A stretch of DNA of 64,000 nucleotides from Phlebopus portentosus (lineage: Eukaryota; Basidiomycota; Agaricomycetes; Boletales; Boletinellaceae): positions 2,356,001 to 2,420,000 of the forward strand of contig JAYXKI010000004.1 in NCBI GenBank assembly GCA_037892935.1, read 5' to 3'. The translations under genes and the position numbers were made by a program. The notes below the pieces were generated by a model, which was given only the letters and a program-made list of their open reading frames with translations, did not search any database and was not told the DNA's origin. This document shows, in pieces, positions 54,589 through 64,000 of this stretch (position 1 is its first letter; each line of letters begins with the position of its first letter).

Positions 54589-57500
54589 ACGTCGGAACGA
54601 CTGGTCGGTCTCCTAAAGGACTCTTTTCGTTGGACTCGTTAAAATATAATCGTCCTGTTGTACAATATCAAGATGCGAATACCAGTGACGGTTTCATCCT
54701 TCGAAAGATCCTTACTGACGTACTGCCAGATGAATCTGAAGATGACAACGATGACTTCGAAGTCTATGAAGACTTATTTGTCAGAAGAACAGATGCGCAA
54801 GCAGGCGAATTGAGAGAGGAAGAGCGGAATCAAACCGCTATAAAAAATGAGGTTGTGGCGGAAGCACCTTACCGCGAGAACGTTGTTGCTCAGGCGAACG
54901 TCACTGAAGCAGTGTGGGATGTAGTAGGCAGACGTGCGGCTGAGGTATGGCGCGAGGGCATTGTGGACGCAGATCAGTTCGTGCGACGGGCGGGAGGAAA
55001 GGAGTTAGACGCCTTCGTTAGCATCGTACACCCAAAGGTAGCAGGTGATGACGAAGTAGACTTGTCGAACCCCCTACTCGAAGAGGAAAACTTCATTGAT
55101 GCTCATGCACTGATCGACTCAGGGTGCACGGGCTCATGCATCGATGAAGGTTTTGTCAAACGGTATGGTTTCCCCACCCAAAGATACATTCGGCCTAGAC
55201 CAGTCTTCAATGCTGATGGAACAAGCAACGAGGCTGGATTGATCAAGGAATACGTAGTCATACGAATGTTCTTTGGGAAACACGAGGAAGAGATTCGACT
55301 GGCAGTGACATCCTTAGCGTCAAGCAACATCTTCCTCGGACATGACTGGTTGACGAAACATAATCCTGAGATTGATTGGAGGTTAGGAACAGTTAAGTTC
55401 ACCCGTTGCCCTGATGAATGCGAGTCGCCACTGTCGAGCGAGGAGATAGATGAAGAGTTTGTGAGGAATGTGCGGATGAAGGAAGCGGCAAAATGGCCAC
55501 CTTACCTGGAGGAATACGCCAACGTCTTTAGTGAGGAGTCGTTCGAACGCTTACCAAACCACCGAACGTGGGACCACGCTATTGACCTGAAACCGGATTT
55601 CAAACCCAGCGACTGCAAGGTTTACCCGTTATCGCTAAAAGAACAAGAAGCGATGAGGGAGTTCATTGAGGAAAACCTAGCATCAGGACGTATCCGACAG
55701 TCGAAGTCTCCAATGGCGTCACCATTCTTCTTTATCAAGAAAGAGGATGGGAGCTTACGAGCAATCCAAGACTATCGAAAGCTCAATGAAGGAACGGTCA
55801 AGAACAAATACCCGTTGCCACTAATAAATGAGCTCATCGACAAGGTTAAGGATGCAAGGTACATCACGAAGCTCGACGTTCGTTGGGGATACTACAACAT
55901 CCGGATTCGCAAGGGAGACGAGTGGAAGGCAGCATTCCGGACAAATCTAGGCTTATTCGAACCCACAGTCATGTTCTTCGGCTTGTGTAATGCGCCAGCG
56001 ACATTCCAAGGCTTTATGAATGACATCTTTCGGGAGCTAATTCATGAGGGTATCGTCATCATTTACCTCGATGACATTCTCATCTTCTTGAATGATCTAG
56101 AAGAACACCGCAGACGCACCAAACGAGTCTTTGAGATCCTTCGCCAAAACGGACTTTTCCTAAAGCCGCAGAAGTGCGAGTTCGAAGTTGATACAGTCAA
56201 GTACCTCGGGCACATTATTGGCAATGGCGAAGTTCGAATGGATCCCAAGAAGACGGCGGCAGTACAGGACTGGCCAGTTCCAAGGAACGTCCACGAACTG
56301 CAACAATTCCTGGGATTAGGAAATTGGTTGCGACGTTTTGTTAAGGATTACAGTTCGGCCATCAAACCCTTGACTACCCTAACGGGTAAGGTGGAATGGA
56401 AATGGGGCGAAAATGAGCAGGCAGCGTTTGAGGAATTGAAGCGTCGTTTGAGTAGTCCTCCCGTGTTAGCGATACCCAACAACGAGGACCCTTTCCGTGT
56501 AGAAGCAGATGCATCGGACTTTGCGACTGGTGGAGTCCTTCTCCAGAAACAAGACGGTAAATGGAAGGTGATCGCTTATCGGTCGTCAACATTCCTAGAG
56601 GCAGAGCGAAACTATGAGATTTACGACAAGGAAATGCTCGCCATCGTTCAAGCCCTAAAGGAATGGCGACAATATCTCCAGGGAGCTAGCCAACCTTTTG
56701 AGGTATGGACAGACCATGCAAATCTAACGTACTTCCGATCGCCGCAGAAGTTAAATCGTCGACAAGCTCGTTGGCGACTCGATTTAGCTGAGTTCGATTT
56801 CACGCTAGTCCATAAACCTGGAAAGACGTTGGGAAAAGCTGATCTGTTGTCACGCCGGGCGGATTATGACAAGGGCGAGCGCGATAATGAGAATGTGACT
56901 TTCATCAAGAAGGAATGGCTGGTTAGAGGAATGGTTCAGACGTCAAGAGAAGTACTCGTTGAAAAGGTCGTGGAAGCGCAGAGACAAGAGGACGAGGGAG
57001 CGAGGCCGAAGAACGTCGAGAAGAGAGGGGACATGTGGAGAAAGGGCCGCCGACTATATGTACCAGCGAGCATCAGAGAGGACGTCATGAAGGAACACCA
57101 TGACTCGACCCTGGCAGGACATCCAGGAGCAACAAAGACGATCCAGCTGATAGCACGCAGGTACTGGTGGCCGAGGATGAGTGCAGATGTGCGGGTGTAC
57201 GTGCGGGGGTGCGATTGTTGTCAGCGGACGAAGGCTCTAAGGACAACGAGAGCAAAGGTTTTGCACCCTAATGAGGTGCCGGAGGCGCCATGGCAGATTG
57301 TCACGGTCGACCTAATCGGAGAGTTGCCAGAATCGAATGGGTTCAATGCGATTTGTGTAGTGGTCGATCGCTTTAGCAAACAAATCCATGCAATTCCAAC
57401 AACGACAAAGTTAACGGCGGAAGGCATGGCTAGGATCTACAGAGACCACGTCTTCCGATTACACGGACTACCACGGAAGATCATTCATGACCGAGGGGTG

Positions 57501-58454
57501 CAATTCTACGCAAAGATGATGAAGGAGTTGTACAAGCTCCTCCACATTGAAGGCAACCCATCGACAGCGTATCACCCACAAACTGACGGACAGACAGAGC
57601 GGGTTAATCAGGAACTAGAACAATACCTGCGGCTATACGTCAACCATCGGCAGTCGGACTGGGCGGACTGGCTGGCTCTCGCAGAATTCGCATACAACAA
57701 TCGTGAACATTCAGCGACGAAGCTATCTCCCTTCTTCGTCAATACGGGAATGCACCCCTTAGACTTCACGGGGGTTGGAACGGCATCATCGAACCTGTCA
57801 GCAGAAGAATTTGCCAAACATGTCAAGGAGGTACACGAACTCGCTCAAGGTAACCTAACCCAAGCAAACGAAGACATGAAGCGTTTCTACGACCGCCATG
57901 CTGGGAAGTCCATTACCTATGAGGCAGGGCAAAAAGTCTTCTTAGATGGACGAAATATCAAGACGATCCGACCGACAAAGAAGATGGATGATAAGTGGTT
58001 CGGTCCCTTCGAGGTAGTGGAAAAGGTTGGCGCAAGCGCATACAGACTCAAACTACCGAAGACCTGGAGGAAGGTCCATCCAGTTTTCAATGAGATCTTG
58101 CTCAAACCAGCCGTCCAACCATCCTTTGAATCGCAGAAGAAACCACCTCCACCACCGCCAGTGATCATTGATGAGCAGGAAGAGTACGAGGTTGAAGAAA
58201 TACTCGACTCGCGTCTGCATCGAGGCAAGCTCCAATTCCTGGTCAAGTGGGTTGGATATGAGGAAGCGACTTGGCAGCCAGAATCCGACGTCAAGGATAA
58301 TGCGCAGGAGTCAATTCAAGAATTCTACCGCAAACATCCTGGAGCTCCAAGGAAGTTAACAATACCTCGACAAAGCCTGCGAGCGCTGTACAAGTTCACG
58401 TCCTCAGAAGGCTTATGTGGTTGGTCGGGACGCCCAACCTTGAAGGGGGGGTGA
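54510..58454 (+). CDS. Pol of copy D: protease-RT-RNase H-integrase-chromodomain, intact
   Basis: Open frame of 1314 codons. Protease Asp-Ser-Gly at 55116-55124; RT with YLDD at 56064-56075; RNase H with VEADASDFATGG and YDKEMLAIV; integrase with an HHCC finger (HHDSTLAGHPG..CDCCQ), first core Asp at 57309-57311, IIHDRGVQF and the Glu of QTERVNQEL; a GPF module (KWFGPFEVVEKVG); and a chromodomain (YEVEEILDSRLHRGKLQFLV, about 58185-58340). The chromodomain probably directs insertion to marked chromatin. No ATG precedes the protease (first in-frame ATG about 55264), so expression as a Gag-Pol fusion by frameshifting is likely. The stop ends one base before the LTR. Confidence 0.95.
54564..54570 (+). 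promoter_or_regulatory. Candidate -1 frameshift heptamer between gag and pol
   Basis: GGGTTTT reads G-GGT-TTT in the gag frame, the X-XXY-YYZ pattern, inside the 79-nt overlap (54510-54588) of gag with the pol frame, which lies at -1. A slip here would fuse Gag residues directly to pol. Conserved in copy B (about 10411). No downstream structure was worked out. Confidence 0.5.
58443..58451 (+). promoter_or_regulatory. Polypurine tract of copy D
   Basis: AAGGGGGGG, three bases before the 3' LTR, overlapping the last codons of pol. It primes plus-strand DNA synthesis in LTR elements. Same in copies A and B. Confidence 0.85.
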
Positions 58455-58913
58455 TGTAAGGACTTGAACATTTTCCTTTTCTTTTCTGACGTCATCATTT
58501 ATTTTAATATTCTTTTTTCTTTTCTTTTATTTTTCTTATGCGCTTACTCATCCTTTTGCTGGAACTTTCCACAATGTTCTATCACGCTCACTAATCATCC
58601 CATTCCTTGTCATGTGACTTCCTATTAGAGTAGACCTTTCCCGCACTCAAAGTCTATATAAGTAGATAGTTTGACTCTTTCGTTCCTTGTCTTTCTATTC
58701 TACTTACCTTCACTGCGACATAGGTATCTACTCTTGTATTATTAGTTTACTGAAATCTACTTACCTTCACTGCGACATAGCGTTCGACGGTCTGGACTTA
58801 AGCCTCGTCTTAGCTGTCTTGACCTGAGCGACGCGCTTGGGATTATCTCATTCGCGCTTGTTTGTTGTTGTGTTGGCCTGCCTCGACTCAATCCTTGAGC
58901 CGTCCGCCTAACA
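58455..58913 (+). repeat. 3' LTR of copy D
   Basis: 459 bp, identical to the 5' LTR except for five changes at about 58560-58647, all C-to-T or G-to-A relative to the 5' LTR. Ends CCTAACA and is followed by GATTT. Confidence 0.96.
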
Positions 58914-59636
58914 GATTTCGTCATACAACTCACGCGCAAATGGATTAGTCGAACGCAGACATTTCGACGTACAGGAAGCCTTGATTAAAGCTGCAGACGG
59001 TAATGACAAGCGTTGGAGTGATCACGCTGACTTGGTATTTTGGGCAGAAAGAATCACGATCAACAGAGCAACAGGAATGTCCCCGTATTACATGGCCCAT
59101 GGAGTCGAAGCAGTTTTGCCTTTCGACCTCGCAGAAGCAACATACCTAGCACTGCCGCTCGATTCGCCAATTACGACGTCGGAACTCATCGTAATATGTG
59201 CGAAACAACTCCAGAAACATCCAGAAGAGTTGGATCGCGTTGTGAAACTCGTCATGAATGCAAGGCATGCATACGCGAAGCAGTTCGCCGAGGTGGAGAA
59301 GCATAGAATCAAGGACTACGACTTTCAGCCAGGAAGCCTCGTACTCTTGCGAAACATGCGTATCAAGATGGAACTCAATCGTAAAACGAAACCCCGCTAT
59401 TTAGGCCCCTACGTGGTAGTTCGACGCACCCAAGGCGGTTCGTATATCGTCGCCGAACTCGATGGAGCGGTTTCGAAACTCTGAATAGCAGCGTTTTGCC
59501 TGGTTCCGTACTTCCCGCGTTCGCATTTGACTGTTCCGGTGACCAAGCTCATTGGATCGGATGAAGATGATGACATACCCAAAATAGAAGATTCGCCAGA
59601 GAAATTCCCTGACGATGAGTCCCAAAATTCCAATTA

Positions 59637-60083
59637 AATCATTCATTTCCCTTCATATATGCTCCTTACTTATTTCCGATTCTCTCTCTCTCCTCTGATC
59701 AATTCTAATCTTCCAATTCTCCTTCTATAGTTTCGTCTCTGCTAGCGTGATCCACAATAGGATCTAACGCGTGTACTTTTACTTAATACGCAGTTCCGCA
59801 CGGTTTCGCCATTCAAAACAGCGGAACGACGGCGAAACGCCTCAATTCACTTCGTATCAGTTTCCTTTCATCCTATTCCTTGAATTCTTTGATCTATTCT
59901 TCTAGTCTTCACTCAGTCTCGCTCGATCACACGTAAATTCACAAAAACCGAAACAAAATCGTATAAATTAACTATAAAAACAACTATGTACAGTACAAGT
60001 TATTTTTCTTTTTCTTTTGTCCTTTTCTTTTTCTATTTTACAAAAGTCCGACCAGGACATAGAGCATACACGACGATTATACT
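59637..60083. other. Spacer between integrase of E and the antisense gene
   Basis: AT-rich, no gene. It holds the convergent 3' ends of the sense integrase gene and the antisense gene. T-rich and A-rich runs at about 59940-60040 could serve polyadenylation of either. Confidence 0.6.
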
Positions 60084-62378
60084 CTATTCCCGAGCCCTAC
60101 CTTTCCCCTTCGACTGACGAACCCTCTCCACTTCCCCTCTATCTTCCTCTTCCTCGTCCTCACCTTCCCCCGTCTTCACCCCAGCCAACTCGAGCAGCAG
60201 ACGACGATCCGCGTGCGCCTGCGCTACGAGGACGCTGAATTCGTTCAGCATCCGGGACAGGACCTTGTCCCGGTGATCCATCCGCGCCAGCACGAACTGC
60301 AGCTCGGATTCCCCGACCTCCCGCTGCAGAGCTTCATGCTCGACGCGACCACCCACCGATCTGGCCACCAGAGCCGTGACTTTCCGGCGTTTTGCCTCCC
60401 GATCGCGCGCCTCCCGAGCTGCCTTACGCTTCGCGGCTACAGCCCTGCCCTTCGTGGCTAGACTACAGCCCTTTGCCTGCTTCAAGCATGGAGCGCAGGT
60501 CCTCTGCGGAAGACCCACACAATCACGGCCACGCTTCTGGCACTGGTCGCACGGAACCTGATGACGAACGCGCCCATCGCTCAATCGTTCGTCACCATTG
60601 TCGTCGTCGTCGTCGTCGTCGTCATTATCGTTGTCGTCTCCACCAGAACTACCACCATTAGCCGGAATCCTAGAAGGACCAGCCTCAGGTTGAGACGACG
60701 CTCGCCGTGCCGGAGAAACGCATCTCGCTTGCGTTTCGACAGTTTCGCGCGGAACAGCAGCAGTACCGCTATTGTTGTTGTTGTTGTTGCTGTTGTTGTT
60801 GTTGCTCGCGGTATTGAGAGCCTGAATCTCTTCAAGGCTTGCATCCGCCTCAAACGGCTCATTCGCCTCCATTCCCACATCACCGATATCCATTCCGCCG
60901 TCGCCTGGACTCATGACAACGGAGTCTTCTCCCCGATGACCAGGAGGAGGACTCTCAGGACTTTCCTGAATCGCAGGAGTCTCCTCGTCCGAGTCCACCA
61001 CTTGCCGAACACCACGAACGCGGCGAGTCCCTGCATCCAGTCGTCGTCGCATGTTGGCCTCGATTTCGGCAGCCATCCGGGAGATTTCGGCGCGTTGAGC
61101 AGCGCGTTCTTCTTCTTCTCGTCTTTCACTCTCGCGAAGCTCAATCTCGAGCATTGTAGGTTCGAGTGAGGTTAAGGGTGTAGAACGGCTAGCCCCCTCC
61201 AAACGTTCCGCTCCGGTTTCGAGCGTTTCGACCGGTTCCGCGACCTCTCCATCCTCAATCGTTTCGCCAGTTTCGACCTGAAGAGGAGCGGAATCAACCT
61301 CCATTGGACTATCGACGTCCTGAGGCAGCATTTGATGTTGCTGCTGTTGTTGCTGTTGCGGAGGAAATTGTTCAGGCAACATTGGTTGTTGCTGCTGTTG
61401 TTGTTGCGGTTGAGAGAAAGGTTCAGACAGCACTTGTTGGGATCGTTGTTGTTGCTGTTGTTGTTGTTGTTGCGATTCGGATTCCTGAGCACGAACGAGT
61501 TGATAGAGCCGACAACGAAGGATGGAATAGCCGTAGTATTCCCAGAGGAGCCGGACCGTTCTCAATTTCACCCTGTCGATGCGAAGGATGTGCCCTGCAC
61601 GAAGGTGTCGTTGCTCGATATCCTCCCAATATTCGAACGCTTGCTGTAGGAAGGATTAGATGGAGATGATAGACAAGAAGAAGTACCTACGTGACTCCGG
61701 ACAGCTTCGTCTCGCGTGAAGTCCGTGCTGCCGGTGAACCTCACCGTTTGTTGGAACTTGGAGCTCTCCATTCTCACGTTCTCGAGAGCCTTTTCGATGT
61801 CAGGGCGTGGTTTCGGGAACATTGGAGGGAACGATTCGCCCAAGAAGAACCCACGAGTCGAATCGAACGAGGCAGGATGGAATGGAACCCTGCGTCTGCG
61901 GAAGAAAGCTCGTCGTTTGGTCTCCATCCTGGCATAAAATTCCCGTCGATCATAGTACAGCGTCCGTAGGAGAGCGTCCGTGTCGCAGTAGTTGGAGTAC
62001 ACCGTCTCCGACCAGACTTCTTTCGTTCCTTTGGGACGGACTTGCTCCAACGCTTCCTTCCGTGCCTGTCGAATTTCGTTAACAAAAATTCTTGATTAGA
62101 GTGCGCGGTTTACGCACCGTGGTTGCCTTCCACCCATCCATCAAAGATTCCATCACCGGATTCGTCAACCACCGAACCGTCATCGAACCTGTAGGCGCGA
62201 TCCATTCGACCGGTTTTGTCTTATCCGGCAGAATTACCGTTGTGATGCCATGGTCTAGTTCATCCATTGCCGACCTGGCCAAGGCGACGTCTGCCTCGAA
62301 TTTCACGACCGCTGCCTTCCAGTCGTCATCGGAGTTGATGGGTCCCAAGAGCGCGACGATTTCTTCGGAAGTGAACAT
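60084..62378 (-). CDS. Antisense three-exon gene, ~731-residue Zn2Cys6 zinc-cluster protein, inside element E
   Basis: Predicted on the strand opposite to the retroelement genes. Exon 1 62378-62118 starts at ATG (MFTSEEIVALLG, 87 codons); intron 62117-62066 (52 nt, GTGCGT..ACAG); exon 2 62065-61691 (125 codons); intron 61690-61644 (47 nt, GTAGGT..CTACAG with a TCTAATC branch-like site); exon 3 61643-60084 (519 codons and stop). All joins keep frame. The protein has a novel N-terminal half, poly-Gln runs, poly-Asn, an Asp-rich run, then C-x2-C-x6-C-x7-C-x2-C-x6-C (about 60464-60556), the fungal Zn2Cys6 DNA-binding pattern, then a basic helical tail (AKRKAAREARDREAKRRK) and a possible coiled coil. 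Likely a nuclear DNA-binding protein. No stops, unlike the neighbouring pol. It lies 128 bp from the 3' LTR. Function unknown. Confidence 0.78.
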
Positions 62379-62506
62379 GTTGAAGAATGAAGAAGAGATG
62401 ACAGCGGAAGAAAATTTGGATGTGACGTGTTATGCTTCGAAACTCCCACGCATCGGATTGAGATGGGAGTGACCGCAGACGGTCACTATTTCATGAACCC
62501 GGGAGA
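62379..62506. promoter_or_regulatory. Hairpin and purine tract before the 3' LTR of E; presumed promoter side of the antisense gene
   Basis: An inverted repeat with 8-nt arms (AGTGACCG, loop CAGA) lies at 62468-62487. CCCGGGAGA (62498-62506) directly before the LTR is the probable polypurine tract. Because only 128 bp separate the antisense ATG from the LTR, the antisense promoter would lie here or inside the LTR. No TATA box was seen on the reverse strand. Confidence 0.5.
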
Positions 62507-64000
62507 TGAAGAGTAAGTCTGAAGCTTGGGAACGTACGGAGTCGTTATGACCAGTTCCGCGGTGTTCCGACTGGTTTCGCTCGGTTTCGACTGGTTTCGC
62601 TCGAACGAGTGAACTTAGCAAGAACGCCATAGTCCAGAAGGCACGTGCACCATTCTTTGATCGGCCATCAAGACGGGAGAATCACGGCATCGAGTTTGCA
62701 CGCGTCGATCACAAGTCTCCAGACCTCGGATCCGCATTCCAGACAAAGAGATTTGACCCTGCAACCTCGTCCTCAGTCCCTCTCCTTTGTTAAACATTGC
62801 AGACTTACTTTGTCAGGCTAGCCAGAGCCCTTCCGAGTCGTTTCCCCGAGTTCCGCTTCGTTCCGCTCAAAGAGACCCGGTTCCGAAGGTTCCGCACATT
62901 TTCTGACCTTTCTATATGCGTCCCCTTTAATCCATTATGCTCTCGTTCCAGACATGCTTAGTATTGTTTCTTTTGACCTATGTGTCCCTTAAACCATTCC
63001 TATGCGCTCCTCTCCTTTGTAGATAGCGATATGCGTTCCCTTTTCTTTATGACGTAGGTTCTCTGACCGCTGGGAGGCTCAGTCTTGGACGTTTAGTATA
63101 AATATAGCACGACTCTCGTAGTAGAGGGACAGCCTGGTCGGAGCTGAGTGGGAGCTTAGCTTGCAGATCTCACATCGTCTCAAAGCCTCTCGACCTCTAG
63201 TCTACTTGTTCGTAGTGGACTCTCTCGTCTCTATAGTCTAATATACGACATTTCGTGTTCTGTACAGTCGATCGGTGATCTCTCTTCGCAGTAGAGCCGT
63301 TCGTGCGTTCATATAGTTCGCCGTCATCGTATAAAGGCTTCTCTATCTCCTCTCACCCGAAACAAGACCCCCTCACGTGTTTCGATCTGTTTCGCCCGGT
63401 TTCGCTCGTAACCCAGTTACTCTGCGTACCGCTCGCATTTGGTCTCGCAACACCTTCTCCTCTCCATTGTCGTCGGGAAAGGACACCATATCACCCCTTT
63501 CCTCTTGACATTCCACTCTCCGTTTCCTCAAAACCAGCCCGGTGCTATTCCGCATCGTTTCGATCGGAAACGGTCGGTTCCATCGTCCCACACATATCCT
63601 TCGATTCCCTCAGTCCCCTTTTGTCATCGTTTCGCACCTCTATCCCTCGCATCACATTTCGACACACTCAGCAATTGTCCTTCATCCATCGTATCACGTT
63701 TCGAATCGTTACGCCGCGTTCCGACACTTTAGACTACGAGTGAGATCGGCTGCAGTCGCTTACCAGTGTGTTAGCACAGTCGATTAGTCACGTTCGGGTT
63801 GGTGGTTCAACTAGCGTAGCTTAGTTAGTTTAGTTCTTGCGCTTTGGGTTAGTCGGCTTTAGTCCAGAGCTCGCAGCTGAGCCGGAGAGTCAATTTAGCC
63901 TTCGCACCGCCACCGTCGATCTCGGGAGAAGCCTACCCTCGGAATTCCTCCTCGAGCGCTTCCCTCATATCCCCGGTTCTCTCCAAGCCCTTCTATTGTC
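62507..64000 (+). repeat. 3' LTR of element E, cut by the window end
   Basis: Starts TGAAGAGTAAG; 1494 of an expected ~1629 bp are visible. Shares E-specific variants with 45414-47042. TATA box near 63099. The target duplication that should match GCGT lies beyond the window. Confidence 0.92.

Larger units (their letters stand above)
52254..58918 (+). mobile_element. Chromovirus copy D, complete element with 5-bp target duplication
   Basis: LTRs of 459 bp at 52259-52717 and 58455-58913 bound an internal region with Gag and Pol. GATTT flanks it at 52254-52258 and 58914-58918, and removing D plus one GATTT restores the integrase reading frame of element E. LTRs differ at five positions in 459, so this is the youngest element in the window. 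It has self-primer, TATA box, polypurine tract, intact gag and intact pol. It may be able to transpose, provided the unusual Gag start is used. Confidence 0.97.
51229..59636 (+). pseudogene. Integrase of element E, split by nested copy D (51229-52258 and 58919-59636)
   Basis: The left block holds the end of RNase H, the HHCC zinc finger (HDDLGHKGIF..CHECQ) and the catalytic core with Asp in IHIDSK and Asp in IVTDNGTPF. The right block resumes at 58919 ([11 protein letters not shown]), bringing the third catalytic residue, Glu. Between lie copy D and its 5-bp duplication. So the DDE triad is divided between two blocks 6.7 kb apart. The C-terminal part ([30 protein letters not shown]) is a GPY/F-type module. 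A TGA at 59482-59484 and the tail to TAA at about 59634 follow; there is no chromodomain. Confidence 0.92.
45414..64000 (+). mobile_element. Long-LTR gypsy element E (about 12 kb without nested copy D; right end outside window)
   Basis: The 5' LTR (45414-47042) and the LTR at 62507 share variants absent from the other copies of this family, for example AAGACCCCCTCACG and GATCTGTTTCG where the others have AAGATCCCC and GATCCGTTT, and CACACTCAGC for CTCACTCAGC. They therefore look like the two LTRs of one insertion. Between them are leader, Gag-protease, RT-RNase H, integrase (split by copy D), and an antisense Zn2Cys6 gene. GCGT (45410-45413) precedes it. It lies in the Gag gene of E2, an element of the same family. 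Confidence 0.85.

Noticed and set aside
60561..61669. Forward open frames rich in Val, Leu or Arg opposite the Zn2Cys6 gene
   Set aside because: They are antisense readings of CAG/CAA/AAC repeat tracts in exon 3 of the reverse-strand gene.

Overview
The window looks like repeat-rich fungal DNA, most likely from a basidiomycete (Agaricomycetes-type). The grounds are chromodomain Ty3/gypsy elements with Tf1-like self-priming, a gypsy family with an F-x-D-D reverse transcriptase and long loop that I associate with mushroom genomes, a DDE_3 Tc1/mariner transposase, and 47-52 nt introns with GT..AG borders. I see no clearly functional host gene. Nearly all of the 64 kb is nested transposons, and the host-like coding sequence is decayed fragments inside them.

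Three LTR lineages dominate. (1) A chromovirus with a ~459 bp LTR and 5-bp target duplications. Copy A (1-3747, +, left end cut by the window), copy B (6435-14685, +, heavily mutated), copy C (18404-36375, -, split by large insertions), copy F (36376-39085, -, 5' half only) and copy D (52259-58913, +, complete with an intact pol). (2) A ~12 kb gypsy family with 1628-1629 bp LTRs and 4-bp duplications. Copies E2 (from 40349) and E (45414 to beyond the window end), plus solo LTRs at 21653 (+) and 29622 (-). (3) Single copies: a copia element (3748-6434, -), a third gypsy pol fragment (39086-40348), and solo LTRs of other families at 6885-8831 and 42437-43781.

Layout. 1-6434: copy A inserted in the integrase of a reverse-strand copia element. 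6435-14685: copy B, its 5' LTR interrupted by a 1.95 kb solo LTR. 14687-18403: an unclassified stretch with a mariner-type transposase relic. 18404-36375: copy C, invaded by a 3.2 kb insertion (20227-23462) and an 8.2 kb insertion with short terminal inverted repeats (24966-33183) carrying broken Hsp70 and Argonaute sequences. 36376-39085: copy F, into which C inserted. 39086-64000: a four-level nest, third-family pol, then E2, then E, then D. D lies inside the integrase of E, with a perfect 5-bp duplication.

The most notable observations are these. In chromovirus copies B, C, D and F, 11 nt near the predicted transcript start are complementary to 11 nt just after the 5' LTR, and copy F keeps the pairing through two compensating changes. 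Element E carries, antisense between integrase and 3' LTR, a predicted three-exon gene for a ~731-residue Zn2Cys6 protein. All six readable target sites of the long-LTR elements have CG in the middle of the 4-bp duplication. D's transcript appears to have no AUG for about 1 kb, although conserved Gag coding starts earlier at a GUG in good context.
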